From assembly GCA_050298555.1 (NCBI GenBank), contig JBNKUL010000050.1, positions 19,635-83,634 of the forward strand: a stretch of 64,000 nt of DNA, read 5' to 3'. The number at the start of each line of letters is the position of its first letter. Within the stretch, counting starts at the first letter, position 1. The notes under the pieces are model-generated. The model had not been told where the DNA came from. It made no database searches and saw only the letters and a list, made by a program, of their open reading frames with translations. Source of the stretch: JAPHSX01 sp050298555. Lineage in GTDB: Bacteria; Pseudomonadota; Gammaproteobacteria; Thiohalomonadales; Thiohalomonadaceae. The position numbers were made by a program, and so were the translations under genes. Shown piece after piece: positions 38,924 through 48,188 of the stretch.

Positions 38924-40387
38924 ATGAACGTTTTGTATGTCGTCAGTGAACTCTATCCACTGAACAAGACCGGCGGCCTGGGAGATGTCGCCCACAGTCT
39001 GCCCATTGCCCTGCAGCAGCAGGGGGCGAATGTACGCATACTGTTACCGGGCTATCGCGATGTGATGGCTCAGATGAAGGGATTTCGCATCCTCGGCTGG
39101 ATGGAGTTGCGCGGTATCGGCAAGACGCACAGCGCGCGCGTGCTGGAAGTGGACCACCCTGATATGCAGGTACCGCTCTGGTTGCTCGACTGCCCCGCCC
39201 TGTTCGATCGTCCCGGCAACCCCTACGTCGATGCCGACGGCTATGACTGGGCCGATAATGGGGAGCGCTTTGCCTGTTTCTCCCAGGCCGCCGCCATGGT
39301 CAGCATGGGGGCACTGCAGGACGGCTGGCGGGCCGATGTGGTGCACAGCCACGACTGGCAGTGTGGCCTGGTCTCCGCCTTCCTCGAGGAGGTACCCCGT
39401 CCGCCGCGGCGCATCTTCACCATTCACAACCTCGCCTTCGGCGGCCACTTTTCCCATGAGGTATTCGTCGGCCTGCACCTGCCCTCACACTGGTGGCACC
39501 CCGAGGGGGTGGAATTCCACGGCGGCTTCTCCATGCTCAAGGCGGGGCTTATCTACGCCGATGCGATAACCACCGTCAGCCCCACCTATGCAGAGGAGAT
39601 ATGCACCAGTGCATTCGGCTACGGCATGGAGGGGGTATTGAGCTCCAGGCGCTACAAGCTCAGCGGCATCCTCAATGGCATCGACACCGAGGTATGGGAT
39701 CCGCGCCAGGATCACCACCTGGCGGCCCGCTACTCGGTCAAACAGCGTGGTCCAGCCAAGGCCAAAAACAAGGCGGCGCTGTTTGAGCAGATGGGTACCA
39801 CGGCAAACGAGGAACGAATGAGCGCCCCCCTACTCGGCATGGTTGGAAGGCTGGTTGAGCAAAAGGGTATCGACCTGATACTGGAGGCGATCCCAACGCT
39901 AATTGAAAGGAGTGATGCCAATTTTGTTCTGCTCGGCAGCGGTAACCGCCAGTTCAAATACTGGCTCAAGGAGCTGGCGGCCAGCTACCCCACACGCATC
40001 TTCTGCCATATCGGCTACTCCGAGCAGCTGGCCCACCTTATCGAGGCGGGCAGCGATATGTTCCTGATGCCTTCACGCTACGAGCCCTGCGGCCTGAACC
40101 AGATGTATAGCCTGTGCTATGGCACCCCGCCCATCGTCAACAACACCGGCGGCCTCGCCGACACTGTGGTCGACACCACAGAGGCTACACTGAAGGATAA
40201 CAGCGCCACCGGTTTTGTGATGAATAAGCCCACGGCGCAGGAGCTGATCGATGCAGTAATGCGTGCCCTGGCGCTCTACAGCGACAAGCGGCAATGGCAA
40301 CAGATTCAGCGCAACGCAATGCAGCAAAGTTTCAGTTGGGAAGAGAGTGCGGCGAAATACCTCTCTCTATATCACGGCAACCACTAG
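38924..40387 (+). CDS. glgA: Glycogen synthase (ADP-glucose, GT5)
   Basis: 487 residues. N-terminal motif YPLNKTGGLGDVAHSLP binds ADP-glucose, HSHDWQCGLV and FTIHNLAFGGHF belong to the first Rossmann domain, and the C-domain has GRLVEQKGIDL, the catalytic-loop SRYEPCGLNQMYSLCYG and VNNTGGLADTV. It elongates glycogen chains with ADP-glucose from GlgC. It is 25 bases after glgB and 17 bases before glgP. Confidence 0.97.
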   Translation: MNVLYVVSELYPLNKTGGLGDVAHSLPIALQQQGANVRILLPGYRDVMAQMKGFRILGWMELRGIGKTHSARVLEVDHPDMQVPLWLLDCPALFDRPGNPYVDADGYDWADNGERFACFSQAAAMVSMGALQDGWRADVVHSHDWQCGLVSAFLEEVPRPPRRIFTIHNLAFGGHFSHEVFVGLHLPSHWWHPEGVEFHGGFSMLKAGLIYADAITTVSPTYAEEICTSAFGYGMEGVLSSRRYKLSGILNGIDTEVWDPRQDHHLAARYSVKQRGPAKAKNKAALFEQMGTTANEERMSAPLLGMVGRLVEQKGIDLILEAIPTLIERSDANFVLLGSGNRQFKYWLKELAASYPTRIFCHIGYSEQLAHLIEAGSDMFLMPSRYEPCGLNQMYSLCYGTPPIVNNTGGLADTVVDTTEATLKDNSATGFVMNKPTAQELIDAVMRALALYSDKRQWQQIQRNAMQQSFSWEESAAKYLSLYHGNH

Positions 40388-40404
40388 AAAAAGTCGAGAT
40401 AAGC

Positions 40405-42900
40405 ATGGCCAGCGAAAACAAACCGTCAACCTGCGGTATGCGTGCGGTTGAGAGCCTGGGGGTCGATGCGAAAACACTGGGCGAAGACTATAACCGCTAC
40501 CTGACCCACCACCTGGGACGCTTTGAAGGCTGCCCCAAGCACTACTCCTATGAGGCGCTGTCGCTAACCATCCGCGACCGCATTATGACCAACTGGCGCA
40601 ACACCTGGGTTCAGTACAACAAACCCAATGTCAAACGTGCCTACTACCTGTCACTGGAGTTTCTGATGGGGCGGGCCCTGGGTAACCACCTGCTCAACAT
40701 CGGCATCACCCGTGAGACCGACCAGGCACTGCACGACTACGCCCTGAAACTGGAGGAACTGGAAACGGAGGAACCGGATGCGGGCCTCGGCAATGGCGGT
40801 CTGGGACGCCTGGCCGCCTGTTTTATGGACAGTTGCGCAGCGCTGCAGCTGCCGGTGGTCGGCTACGGCATTCGCTACGAGTACGGCATGTTTCGTCAAC
40901 GCATCGAGGACGGCCGGCAGGTCGAGGAACCGGACCACTGGCTGGTTAACGGCAACCCGTGGGAGATCGAACGGGCTGAAAACGCGCAACGCATACGCTT
41001 CGGTGGTCATACCGAGCGCTATATCAACCACAACCGCAAGGAGTGCGTGCGCTGGGTCGATACCAGCGACGTACTGGCCATTCCCTTTGATGTACCGGTG
41101 ACGGGCTTCCGCAACAAGACCGTGAACACCCTGCGCCTGTGGAAGGCTTCGGCCACCGAGGAGTTCAACCTGGAGGAGTTCAACGCCGGCAGTTACACCG
41201 AAGCGGTCGCGGCAAAAAATGAGGCCGAACAGATATCCCTGGTACTCTACCCCAACGACGCCAGTGAAAGCGGCAAGGAGCTACGGCTCCGTCAGCAGTA
41301 CTTTCTCGCCTCCGCCAGCCTGCAGGACTCGATCCGACTGTGGGAACAGGACAACGGTAAGGACTACGTCACCTTCGCCGACTATAACGTCTTCCAGATG
41401 AACGACACCCACCCCACCATCGCCGTGGCGGAGTTGATGCGCATCCTGCTGGATGACAAGCAGATGGAGTGGGAGGATGCCTGGACGGTCACCACACGCA
41501 GCATGGCCTATACCAACCACACCCTGCTCCCCGAGGCACTGGAGAAGTGGTCGGTCAGCCTGTTCGAGTGTCTACTGCCGCGCCTGCTGGAGATTATCTA
41601 CGAGATCAATGCACACTTTCTGCATGAGGTGGCGCTGAAGTGGCCTGGCGACACCGAACGCCTGCGCCGCATGTCCATCATCGAGGAGGGTGAGAGCAAG
41701 CAGGTACGTATGGCCTACCTGGCCATTGTCGGCAGCTTCTCGGTGAACGGCGTGGCCGCACTGCACTCACAACTGCTGCGCGAAGGACTGTTTCACGACT
41801 TCTATGAGATGTGGCCGGAACGCTTTAACAACAAGACCAATGGCGTTACGCCCCGACGCTGGCTGGCACATGCCAATCCGACCCTCAGTAACCTGATCAC
41901 CACACAGATTGGCGATGACTGGATGGCCGACCTCGCCCAGCTGGAGAGGTTGAAATCACTGGCGGCCCCCCATCATGCTGAATTCCACAGCGCGTGGCAC
42001 GAGGCCAAGCAACAGAACAAACAGCGCCTGGCCGCGCTGGTCGAGAAAAAGTGCGGTATTCGCTTCGATACCGCATCGCTGTTCGATGTGCAGGTGAAGC
42101 GCATCCACGAGTACAAGCGCCAGCTGCTCAATGTACTGCACATTGTCCACCTCTATAACCGCATCAAGCATGGCGAGCTGGAGAACTGGGCTAACCGCTG
42201 CGTGGTGATCGGCGGCAAGGCCGCCCCCGGCTACCAGATGGCAAAGGACATTATCAAACTGATTAACAACGTTGCCGCCACCATCAACAGCGACCCTGAG
42301 GTCGCTGACTACCTCAAGGTGGTCTTTTTCCCGGACTACAATGTCTCCAGCATGGAGATCATTGCCCCCGCCGCCGACCTGTCGGAACAGATCTCCACTG
42401 CCGGCAAGGAGGCCAGCGGCACCGGTAACATGAAATTCATGATGAACGGCGCACTCACCATCGGTACCTATGACGGCGCCAATATCGAGATTATGGATGC
42501 CGTAGGGGAGGAGAACTTCTTCCTCTTTGGCATGAGGGCCGAAGAGGTCGCAGAACTGCGGCACAACTACCAGCCGCAAGACTACATAGATAGCGATGCC
42601 AAGCTTCAGGCGGTGCTGCAACTGCTCGAATCAGGCTATTTCAACGCCCAGGAGCCCGGTATCTTCGACAACATCCTCGCTACACTTAAGAGCCCGTTTG
42701 ATCCCTGGCTAACGCTGGCCGATTTTCGCAGTTACGTGGAGGCTCAGGAGAGGGTCAACACTCTATGGCAGGAGCAGAGCCACTGGACCGAGAAGAGCAT
42801 CATCAACACCGCCGCAAGCGGCTTCTTCTCAACCGACAGGACGATGCAGGCCTACAACAGCGAGATCTGGAAATTAACCCCGATTGAGATCGACAGTTAG
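40405..42900 (+). CDS. glgP: Glycogen phosphorylase
   Basis: 831 residues. Phosphorolyses glycogen ends to glucose-1-phosphate. PLP-binding Lys lies in EASGTGNMKFMMNGALTIGTYDGANIEI; other conserved blocks are SLEFLMGRALGNHLLN, GLGNGGLGRLAACFMDS, QMNDTHPTIAVAELMRIL, NGVTPRRWL and VQVKRIHEYKRQLLN. The ATG at 40405 (MASENKPSTCGM) gives the usual N-terminus; the frame upstream lies within glgA. Last gene of the operon, so synthesis and breakdown enzymes are transcribed together and control must be allosteric or via the promoter. No terminator hairpin is evident after it. Confidence 0.97.
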   Translation: MASENKPSTCGMRAVESLGVDAKTLGEDYNRYLTHHLGRFEGCPKHYSYEALSLTIRDRIMTNWRNTWVQYNKPNVKRAYYLSLEFLMGRALGNHLLNIGITRETDQALHDYALKLEELETEEPDAGLGNGGLGRLAACFMDSCAALQLPVVGYGIRYEYGMFRQRIEDGRQVEEPDHWLVNGNPWEIERAENAQRIRFGGHTERYINHNRKECVRWVDTSDVLAIPFDVPVTGFRNKTVNTLRLWKASATEEFNLEEFNAGSYTEAVAAKNEAEQISLVLYPNDASESGKELRLRQQYFLASASLQDSIRLWEQDNGKDYVTFADYNVFQMNDTHPTIAVAELMRILLDDKQMEWEDAWTVTTRSMAYTNHTLLPEALEKWSVSLFECLLPRLLEIIYEINAHFLHEVALKWPGDTERLRRMSIIEEGESKQVRMAYLAIVGSFSVNGVAALHSQLLREGLFHDFYEMWPERFNNKTNGVTPRRWLAHANPTLSNLITTQIGDDWMADLAQLERLKSLAAPHHAEFHSAWHEAKQQNKQRLAALVEKKCGIRFDTASLFDVQVKRIHEYKRQLLNVLHIVHLYNRIKHGELENWANRCVVIGGKAAPGYQMAKDIIKLINNVAATINSDPEVADYLKVVFFPDYNVSSMEIIAPAADLSEQISTAGKEASGTGNMKFMMNGALTIGTYDGANIEIMDAVGEENFFLFGMRAEEVAELRHNYQPQDYIDSDAKLQAVLQLLESGYFNAQEPGIFDNILATLKSPFDPWLTLADFRSYVEAQERVNTLWQEQSHWTEKSIINTAASGFFSTDRTMQAYNSEIWKLTPIEIDS

Positions 42901-43025
42901 AACCTCACTCGGATAGTCACCGGCTACTGACTGCACTCACGGCCACTCTTTGCACATGGCAGCGAGTGACTTCTTTCGCTATATAAGATTGGGAGAATGC
43001 TCTCACACAGATGGAGATTGATACG

Positions 43026-43307
43026 ATGAGCGAGAAAACGAACAAGGCAAGTAGTAAAAAGAGCACCGTAAAAAAGAAGGTTGCAGTATCCAAGAAGGCC
43101 GTGGTTAAGAAGAAGGCCGTGGCCAAGAAGAGCGCCAGCACCAGGGCTCGGAAAAAGGCAGCCATCACCGCCTCGCAGCGTCGACAGATGATTGCAGAGG
43201 CCGCCTACTACATCGCCGAGAAACGCGACTTTCTCGGTGGCGATGTGTATAACGACTGGCTCGAGGCAGAGAGGGAGATTGACCGCCAGTATCAGGTGAG
43301 CGATTAA
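43026..43307 (+). CDS. Lysine-rich DUF2934 protein
   Basis: 93 residues. The first half is a Lys/Ala/Val/Ser tail (KKSTVKKKVAVSKKAVVKKK, repeating AVxKK) like the basic tails of histone-H1-type proteins; the second half is a DUF2934 unit: SQRRQMIAEAAYYIAEKRDFLGGDVYNDWLEAEREIDRQY. The ATG at 43026 has GGAG nine bases upstream; an ATG at 43011 is less well placed. The basic tail suggests nucleic-acid binding; DUF2934 itself has no known function. It follows the glycogen operon but with a 125-base gap and likely its own promoter. Confidence 0.8.
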   Translation: MSEKTNKASSKKSTVKKKVAVSKKAVVKKKAVAKKSASTRARKKAAITASQRRQMIAEAAYYIAEKRDFLGGDVYNDWLEAEREIDRQYQVSD

Positions 43308-43334
43308 GTCCCATCGCCGGCAGCAGGGAAGCTA

Positions 43335-44159
43335 CTAGGGCAACTCCACTGTGACGTCATAGCCACCGTATTTGCGTACATTGAGCACCCCGCTATCGAG
43401 GATCAGGTACTGCCCCTTGATCCCCTTCAGCACCCCTTCCACTTCCGGGTTCTTGTCGAGGTTGAGGGCAGTGACCTTGGCCGGGTAGTCGTTCACCGGA
43501 TAGTGAATACTCACCTCTTCGGCATCGGGCAGCGCAGCTATCGCCCCCTCACCCTGCTCGGCGTGTAACGCCTGCAACTCCGCCTCACACAGGGCGAGCA
43601 GCTCATCTCGACGCTCAACCAGATTGATGGGGGCACCGTCCCCCTTGAGCATGCGGCGCCAGTCGGTGCGGTCGGCCACGTGGTTCTTGCAGATCACCTC
43701 CACCAGGCCGGAGATAAGGCGGGTGGCGACGCGGAAGATGGGCAACGCCTGGGTCGCCCCCTGGTCCATCCATCGGGTGGGGATCTGGCTGCCGCGGGTA
43801 ATGCCCACCTTCAACCCCGAGGTATTGGCCAGGTAGACGTAGTGCTCCTGCATACAGTTGGCCTCGCCCCACTCCGGCTCGCGGCATGTGCCTGCGGCGT
43901 AGTGACAGGTCTCGGGCTTCATGATGCAGAGATCACAACGGGCCAGGCTCTGCGAACAGGGGTAGCAGTGGCCCTGGCTATAGCTCTTCTTGGTCTTGCG
44001 GCCGCAGGCGACGCAGTGGATGGTACCTTCATAGCGCAGCTTGATGGACTTGCCGATGTAGTCGTTCAGCCCAATCAGCTGCTCCCCTACCGGCAGATGG
44101 TACTGTACCGTCTCGCCCAGTTCGGTCACCATCTTTGCCAGTCCGCCCGTTACCCGCAT
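43335..44159 (-). CDS. DUF2797 family protein (zinc-binding)
   Basis: 274 residues. Cysteine groups at the N-terminal half form a probable zinc site: CVACGRKTKKSYSQGHCYPC, LARCDLCIMKPETCHYAAGTCREPEWGEANCMQ. After these comes HYVYLANTSGLKVGITRGSQIPTRWMDQGATQALPI, a GIY-YIG-like strand pattern (VYLA...KVGITR), as expected for DUF2797, which is distantly related to that nuclease fold. Activity is unknown. Divergent from the pentapeptide gene, convergent with the DUF2934 gene with a 27-base gap. Confidence 0.85.
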   Translation of the reverse strand: MRVTGGLAKMVTELGETVQYHLPVGEQLIGLNDYIGKSIKLRYEGTIHCVACGRKTKKSYSQGHCYPCSQSLARCDLCIMKPETCHYAAGTCREPEWGEANCMQEHYVYLANTSGLKVGITRGSQIPTRWMDQGATQALPIFRVATRLISGLVEVICKNHVADRTDWRRMLKGDGAPINLVERRDELLALCEAELQALHAEQGEGAIAALPDAEEVSIHYPVNDYPAKVTALNLDKNPEVEGVLKGIKGQYLILDSGVLNVRKYGGYDVTVELP

Positions 44160-44267
44160 GTCACGCCCTCTAGTGTTGTGTGAATGACAATTATACGCCG
44201 CGGTTCACTGGCGTTTCACGCCGCCTTGACTTAGCTTATGGGTAATTAAGCAGACAACGGAAAGAAG

Positions 44268-45014
44268 ATGCGGTTAAAAGACGCCATCCCGGCACTACTG
44301 TTGCTCACCCTGTCGAGCCCCCTGTTCGCCGCCTGCGACGATCCCCCTGCCCCGGGCGTGAACTGGAGCGGCTGCCATATGGAAGGGGCCGAACTGGCGG
44401 GGGCCGACCTGCGCGGGGCGATCATGAAGCGTACCCGGCTGCAGGGGGCCAGGCTTGCTGGAGCACGGCTGGGCGGCGTTGACTTCTCCTTTGCCGAACT
44501 CGAGGGGGCCGACCTCAGCGCGACCCGCCTTAACAGCGCGCGCCTGCTCAGTGCCCAACTCGACAAGGTCAACCTGAGTAAGGCGCAGATGAGGGGGGCG
44601 AGACTGGATCGTGCCACCCTGCGGCAGGCCAACCTGAGCGGGGCCAACCTGCAGGGAGCCAGCCTCTACCAGTGCGATATGGAGCAGGCAATATTAACCA
44701 GGGCCAATTTGCGCGAGGCTGGACTGAAGCAGGCCAATCTGGACGGTGCCGACCTCAGCGATGCCGAACTGCCACAGGCCGACCTGCAGCGCGCCTCACT
44801 GGAGCGGGCCGTGTTGCGCGGCGCCAATATGGAGAAGGCGCGCCTGGAGAAGGCCAACCTCTACTACGCCGACCTGCGCGACAGTAACCTGCGCCGCGCC
44901 TCGCTGGTGGAAGCGGAACTGTTCGAGACACAGTTTGAGGGCACCACCCTGGGTGGTGCCCTATGGGTGGACAGGAAGCGTTGTCGTAACGACTCGGGTG
45001 ATCGGTGCGAGTGA
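44268..45014 (+). CDS. Secreted pentapeptide-repeat protein
   Basis: 248 residues. Sec signal MRLKDAIPALLLLTLSSPLFAA, then an almost unbroken run of A(D/N)Lxx pentapeptides from about residue 40 to 235 (GAELAGADLRGAIMKRTRL..., QANLSGANLQGASLYQ, KANLYYADLRDSNLRRA), which forms a right-handed square beta-helix. Cys26 and Cys36, and two Cys at the C-terminus (KRCRNDSGDRC), may form disulfides that cap the ends. GGAAAGAAG precedes the ATG. Such exported repeat proteins have no known enzyme activity; a structural or binding role is likely. Confidence 0.85.
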   Translation: MRLKDAIPALLLLTLSSPLFAACDDPPAPGVNWSGCHMEGAELAGADLRGAIMKRTRLQGARLAGARLGGVDFSFAELEGADLSATRLNSARLLSAQLDKVNLSKAQMRGARLDRATLRQANLSGANLQGASLYQCDMEQAILTRANLREAGLKQANLDGADLSDAELPQADLQRASLERAVLRGANMEKARLEKANLYYADLRDSNLRRASLVEAELFETQFEGTTLGGALWVDRKRCRNDSGDRCE

Positions 45015-45034
45015 TCTGGATAATAAATATTTGA

Positions 45035-45062
45035 GTAGGCTGGGCATGACTGCCCAGCCTAC
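45035..45062. terminator. 12-bp perfect hairpin between convergent genes
   Basis: GTAGGCTGGGCA-TGAC-TGCCCAGCCTAC between the pentapeptide gene and the HDOD gene; it overlaps the HDOD stop codon. Strong stem but no T-run, only AT-rich sequence on the left side, so it fits minus-strand termination best. Confidence 0.55.
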
Positions 45063-46429
45063 GCCGCCATCTTCGCCGCCATAAACTCCAGCCCGTCACG
45101 CCCCTGCAGTACCGTGGCGAGGGCCACTTCCAGCTTTTCCTCATCCAGGCCAAAACGCTGCAACAGCGCCTCTGGGATCTCCATACTCTCGGCATCGCCG
45201 ATACCGTGTCGCTTGAGCAGGGCGTTGGCGATATAGACCAGATTGGCAAAGACCGAGAAGTCTCCGCGATGCTCCGGGTTGTGGTGCTCGCTCACCGTCT
45301 GGGCGATCTCCTTGGGCATGTCCCAGGCATCCATCAGCCACACACCCAGTTCGGTGTGGCTGACGGCGATGGTCTCACGCTCCAGCTCCAGCATGCTGCG
45401 ATCCGGCTCGGCCAGTAGCGCCTTGTTGAGGCGCTCGAACTGTGCAGGGAACAGATGGCCCAGCAGCAAAATACCGAAGTTGTGTAGCAACCCCGCCAGG
45501 TAAGCGGCACTGGCCGGCGGGCGCACGCCATAGTCGATCTTGTTGCACAGCTCCTGGGTCAGGCTGGCGCAGTAGAGGGCGTGCTGCCAGAAGTTGTCCA
45601 GCCCCAGCGGCCCCCCCTTGGGGTTGTTGAAGGCCCGGCCCAGCGACAGGCCAAAGGCGAGGTCTTGCACAAAATCCATGCCCAGCACGCGCACAATGGC
45701 CTGCTCCACCGAGGTGATCTTGCCGTTGTAGGCGTAGAGGGGAGAGGTGGCATAACGAATGACCTGCGCGCTCAGGCTGGGGTCCTGCTCGATCACCGCG
45801 GCAAGCTCGGCGGCGTGGGCATAGGGATTGTTGCGTACGCGAATGATCTCGGCGGCCAGCCCCGGCATGGCCGGTAGTTCATTCACCGCCTGCACCTTGT
45901 TACGCATCGCCTCATCGGCACTCACCACCTCGGACTCCGCTTTTTCCCTAACGGTGATAACGCGTCCGTTCCAGCCCCCTTCATGCAGACGGCTCACGAA
46001 CTCCGCGCCAGTGGTGGCGATCAACAATCCCTCAGCGCCGGTGGCAAAGTAGAGGGTTGGCATCTCGGCAATCGATTTATCGACAATCGCACGCAGGCCG
46101 TAGGGCTCGGCCAGCGGCGGCAACATCTGCCGCTCGCAGTTGGGGAACAGCTCCTTTAACTCACTATCATTGCAGTAGCTGAAGTCGCGCTTGAACAGGG
46201 TGTTCAAGCTACCAAGATCGAGCTGCTGATCGGCTCGCACCACCGCCATCAGGTAAGCGTGACCTGACTCGGAACGCGCCTTGAGCATTACCGGCCTGAC
46301 CACCCGTGAAAGGGGGATCTCGGCTTTTGCCACAGTCGCCTCGAAACTCTCGGCAGCCTCGACCTGACGGCCCTTGAAACGGAGCTTACTGTTGGCCAGA
46401 TAGGTTCTTACCGTGGATGGAATGTTCAT
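45059..46429 (-). CDS. YbaK-like / HDOD two-domain signalling protein
   Basis: 456 residues. Residues ~1-150 look like the YbaK/ProX aminoacyl-tRNA deacylase fold (AEIPLSRVVRPVMLKAR, HAYLMAVVRADQQLDLGSLNTLF, ELKELFPNCERQMLPPLAEPYGL, and FATGAEGLLIATTGAEF). Residues ~185-400 form an HDOD domain (LPAMPGLAAEIIRVRNNP, LAAVIEQDPSLSAQVIRYATSPLY, KITSVEQAIVRVLGMDFVQDLAFGLSLGRAF, YLAGLLHNFGILLLGHLFP), a degenerate HD domain without metal ligands that usually works in signalling. The fusion is known in gammaproteobacteria. Substrate and partner are not known; c-di-GMP or stress signalling is a guess. Confidence 0.85.
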   Translation of the reverse strand: MNIPSTVRTYLANSKLRFKGRQVEAAESFEATVAKAEIPLSRVVRPVMLKARSESGHAYLMAVVRADQQLDLGSLNTLFKRDFSYCNDSELKELFPNCERQMLPPLAEPYGLRAIVDKSIAEMPTLYFATGAEGLLIATTGAEFVSRLHEGGWNGRVITVREKAESEVVSADEAMRNKVQAVNELPAMPGLAAEIIRVRNNPYAHAAELAAVIEQDPSLSAQVIRYATSPLYAYNGKITSVEQAIVRVLGMDFVQDLAFGLSLGRAFNNPKGGPLGLDNFWQHALYCASLTQELCNKIDYGVRPPASAAYLAGLLHNFGILLLGHLFPAQFERLNKALLAEPDRSMLELERETIAVSHTELGVWLMDAWDMPKEIAQTVSEHHNPEHRGDFSVFANLVYIANALLKRHGIGDAESMEIPEALLQRFGLDEEKLEVALATVLQGRDGLEFMAAKMAA

Positions 46430-46538
46430 GATGATCTACCTCAAACTCTATAGGGCATTGCGCCCAACCTTGAGGAGAAGTGTATGCAGTAAGGGAAAAG
46501 TGGGCTGGGAGTGAAGTCACAGATCTTCGGGACGAAGG

Positions 46539-46571
46539 TCACAGATCATGCGCTGTTTGCACGATCTGTGA
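46539..46571. repeat. Inverted repeat upstream of dinB 3' end
   Basis: TCACAGATC...GATCTGTGA, nine-base arms around a ~15-base loop, lies just past the dinB stop (minus strand). A third copy of GTCACAGATC begins at 46517. It could be a terminator hairpin for dinB or an operator for the HDOD gene, which starts at 46429. Confidence 0.45.
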
Positions 46572-46579
46572 AACAGCTC

Positions 46580-47749
46580 TCACCTGGATTGCGGTAAGTT
46601 ACCGCGCCTTACCGCCCCCTTGCCAAAACGCGACTGTGCCTCGTCCAGCACCGAGTCGAGCTTGCGCTGTCGTCCCTCATCCCGGGCGAAGAGATCGCCC
46701 TGGCGCGGTTGCGGTTCAGCGAAGTTGCTAACCCCAACACCCAGCAGGCGCACCGGCGGTAACGGCTGCGGTAAACGCTGTGCAAACAGAGTCTGTACCG
46801 CCTGCCAGATCTCCGCCGTGATATCGGTCACATCATCCAGTGACAGGGAACGGGTAAGCGTGGTGAAATCGCTGAAGCGTACCTTGATCTGAATCGTGCG
46901 TCCCTTTAATTCATGGGCGCGCAGTCGCCACGCCACCTGTTCGGTCAGGGCGTGTAGCCATTCGCGCATCACCTGCGGCTCGGTAATGTCGACGGCGAAG
47001 GTGGTCTCGTTGGAGACCGACTTGGCCTCCGACTCGCTCACCACCGGGCGCTCGTCGATACCCTTCGCCAGGCGCAGGAACTGCTCACCACTGTTACCGA
47101 AGTGTTCGCGGATAAGGCGTGGCGAATAGTGACGCAGCTGACCGATAGTGCGAATGCCCAGGCGTTCGAACCCCTTTGCCGCCACCTTGCCCACACCCCA
47201 GATGCGGGTAATCGGCAACGGCGCAAGAAAGGCCTCCTCCTCTCCCTCCTTAACCACCACAAAGCCGTCTGGCTTCTCCAGGTCGCTGGCGATCTTGGCG
47301 AGGAACTTATTCGGTGCCAGCCCCACCGAGGCGACCAACGATAACTCATCCTTTATCGCCTGTTTGATCTCACGACCGATCTGCTCCGCCGTGCCAAACA
47401 GCCGCTCGCTGCCGCTGACATCGAGAAAGGCCTCGTCCAGCGACAGCGGCTCTATCTGCGGCGTATAGCGCTGGAATATTTCGTGAATTTGACGCGACAC
47501 CTCGGCGTATAAGGCGTGCCGTGGCGGCAGCACCACAAGCTCCGGGCAGAGACGCAAGGCACTGGCAGTAGGCATGGCGCTGTGGATTCCATAACGGCGT
47601 GCGATGTAGTTGGCAGCCGCGACCACGCCTCGCCCCTCGGCCCGGCCGCCAACCACCACCGCACGGTTGGCCAGCTCGGGACGCTCACGGATCTCCACCG
47701 AGGCGAAGAAGGCGTCCATGTCGATATGGATGATCTTACGTGGGGACAT
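46580..47749 (-). CDS. dinB: DNA polymerase IV (Y-family, translesion)
   Basis: 389 residues. Motifs: HIDMDAFFASVE with catalytic Asp, YTPQIEPLSLDEAFLDVSGS with catalytic Asp-Glu, a thumb with ITRIWGVGKVAAKGFERLGIRTIGQL, and a little-finger domain ending QGDLFARDEG, where QGDLF is a beta-clamp binding motif (QxxLF). It bypasses DNA lesions without proofreading. Start MSPRKIIHIDMD at 47749. No LexA-box was recognised in the short gap to the GNAT gene (16 bases), so it may share its transcript. Confidence 0.96.
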   Translation of the reverse strand: MSPRKIIHIDMDAFFASVEIRERPELANRAVVVGGRAEGRGVVAAANYIARRYGIHSAMPTASALRLCPELVVLPPRHALYAEVSRQIHEIFQRYTPQIEPLSLDEAFLDVSGSERLFGTAEQIGREIKQAIKDELSLVASVGLAPNKFLAKIASDLEKPDGFVVVKEGEEEAFLAPLPITRIWGVGKVAAKGFERLGIRTIGQLRHYSPRLIREHFGNSGEQFLRLAKGIDERPVVSESEAKSVSNETTFAVDITEPQVMREWLHALTEQVAWRLRAHELKGRTIQIKVRFSDFTTLTRSLSLDDVTDITAEIWQAVQTLFAQRLPQPLPPVRLLGVGVSNFAEPQPRQGDLFARDEGRQRKLDSVLDEAQSRFGKGAVRRGNLPQSR

Positions 47750-47765
47750 TACTGGAATGTGGTAT

Positions 47766-48188
47766 CTACTTTAGTGCTTGCACAAAATGATAACTTGCCC
47801 GCTGCATCCCCTCGCGCTCATAAAAGCGATGGGCATCGGTACGTTGCACGCCGGAGTCGAGGTGCAACTGCTCACACCCCTTCTCAATGGCAAACGCTTT
47901 AAGCCATGAGAGCAGTTGCCTACCGTAACCACTGGAGCGCTTCTCATCATACGTCACCAAATCATCAACATAGAGAAAACGACCCCATGCGAGGTTTTGT
48001 CCAATACGAAAACCGGCCACGGCGGCCAAACTATTATTCGCCTCAATATAAGCGAGGCGGTACCCATCATCCTGTTGTGAGCGTACCCGCTGCACAAACT
48101 CCTCCGCCCCAATATGCGGACGAAGCTGTTGCATTACCGGGTAACAGGCGGCGATCTCTTCATCGCTGTACGCCAACTTGATATTCAT
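47766..48188 (-). CDS. GNAT family N-acetyltransferase
   Basis: 140 residues. Acetyl-CoA pyrophosphate loop is YDEKRSSGYGRQLLSWLKAFAIEKGC (R-x-x-G-x-G type) and the final strand EQLHLDSGVQRTDAHRFYEREGM is typical of the GNAT fold. It acetylates an amine; the substrate is unknown. It overlaps the MocR-like regulator by 4 bases (ATGA), so the pair is translated together, which suggests its substrate belongs to the same pathway as the divergent aminotransferase/PhzF genes. Confidence 0.88.
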   Translation of the reverse strand: MNIKLAYSDEEIAACYPVMQQLRPHIGAEEFVQRVRSQQDDGYRLAYIEANNSLAAVAGFRIGQNLAWGRFLYVDDLVTYDEKRSSGYGRQLLSWLKAFAIEKGCEQLHLDSGVQRTDAHRFYEREGMQRASYHFVQALK

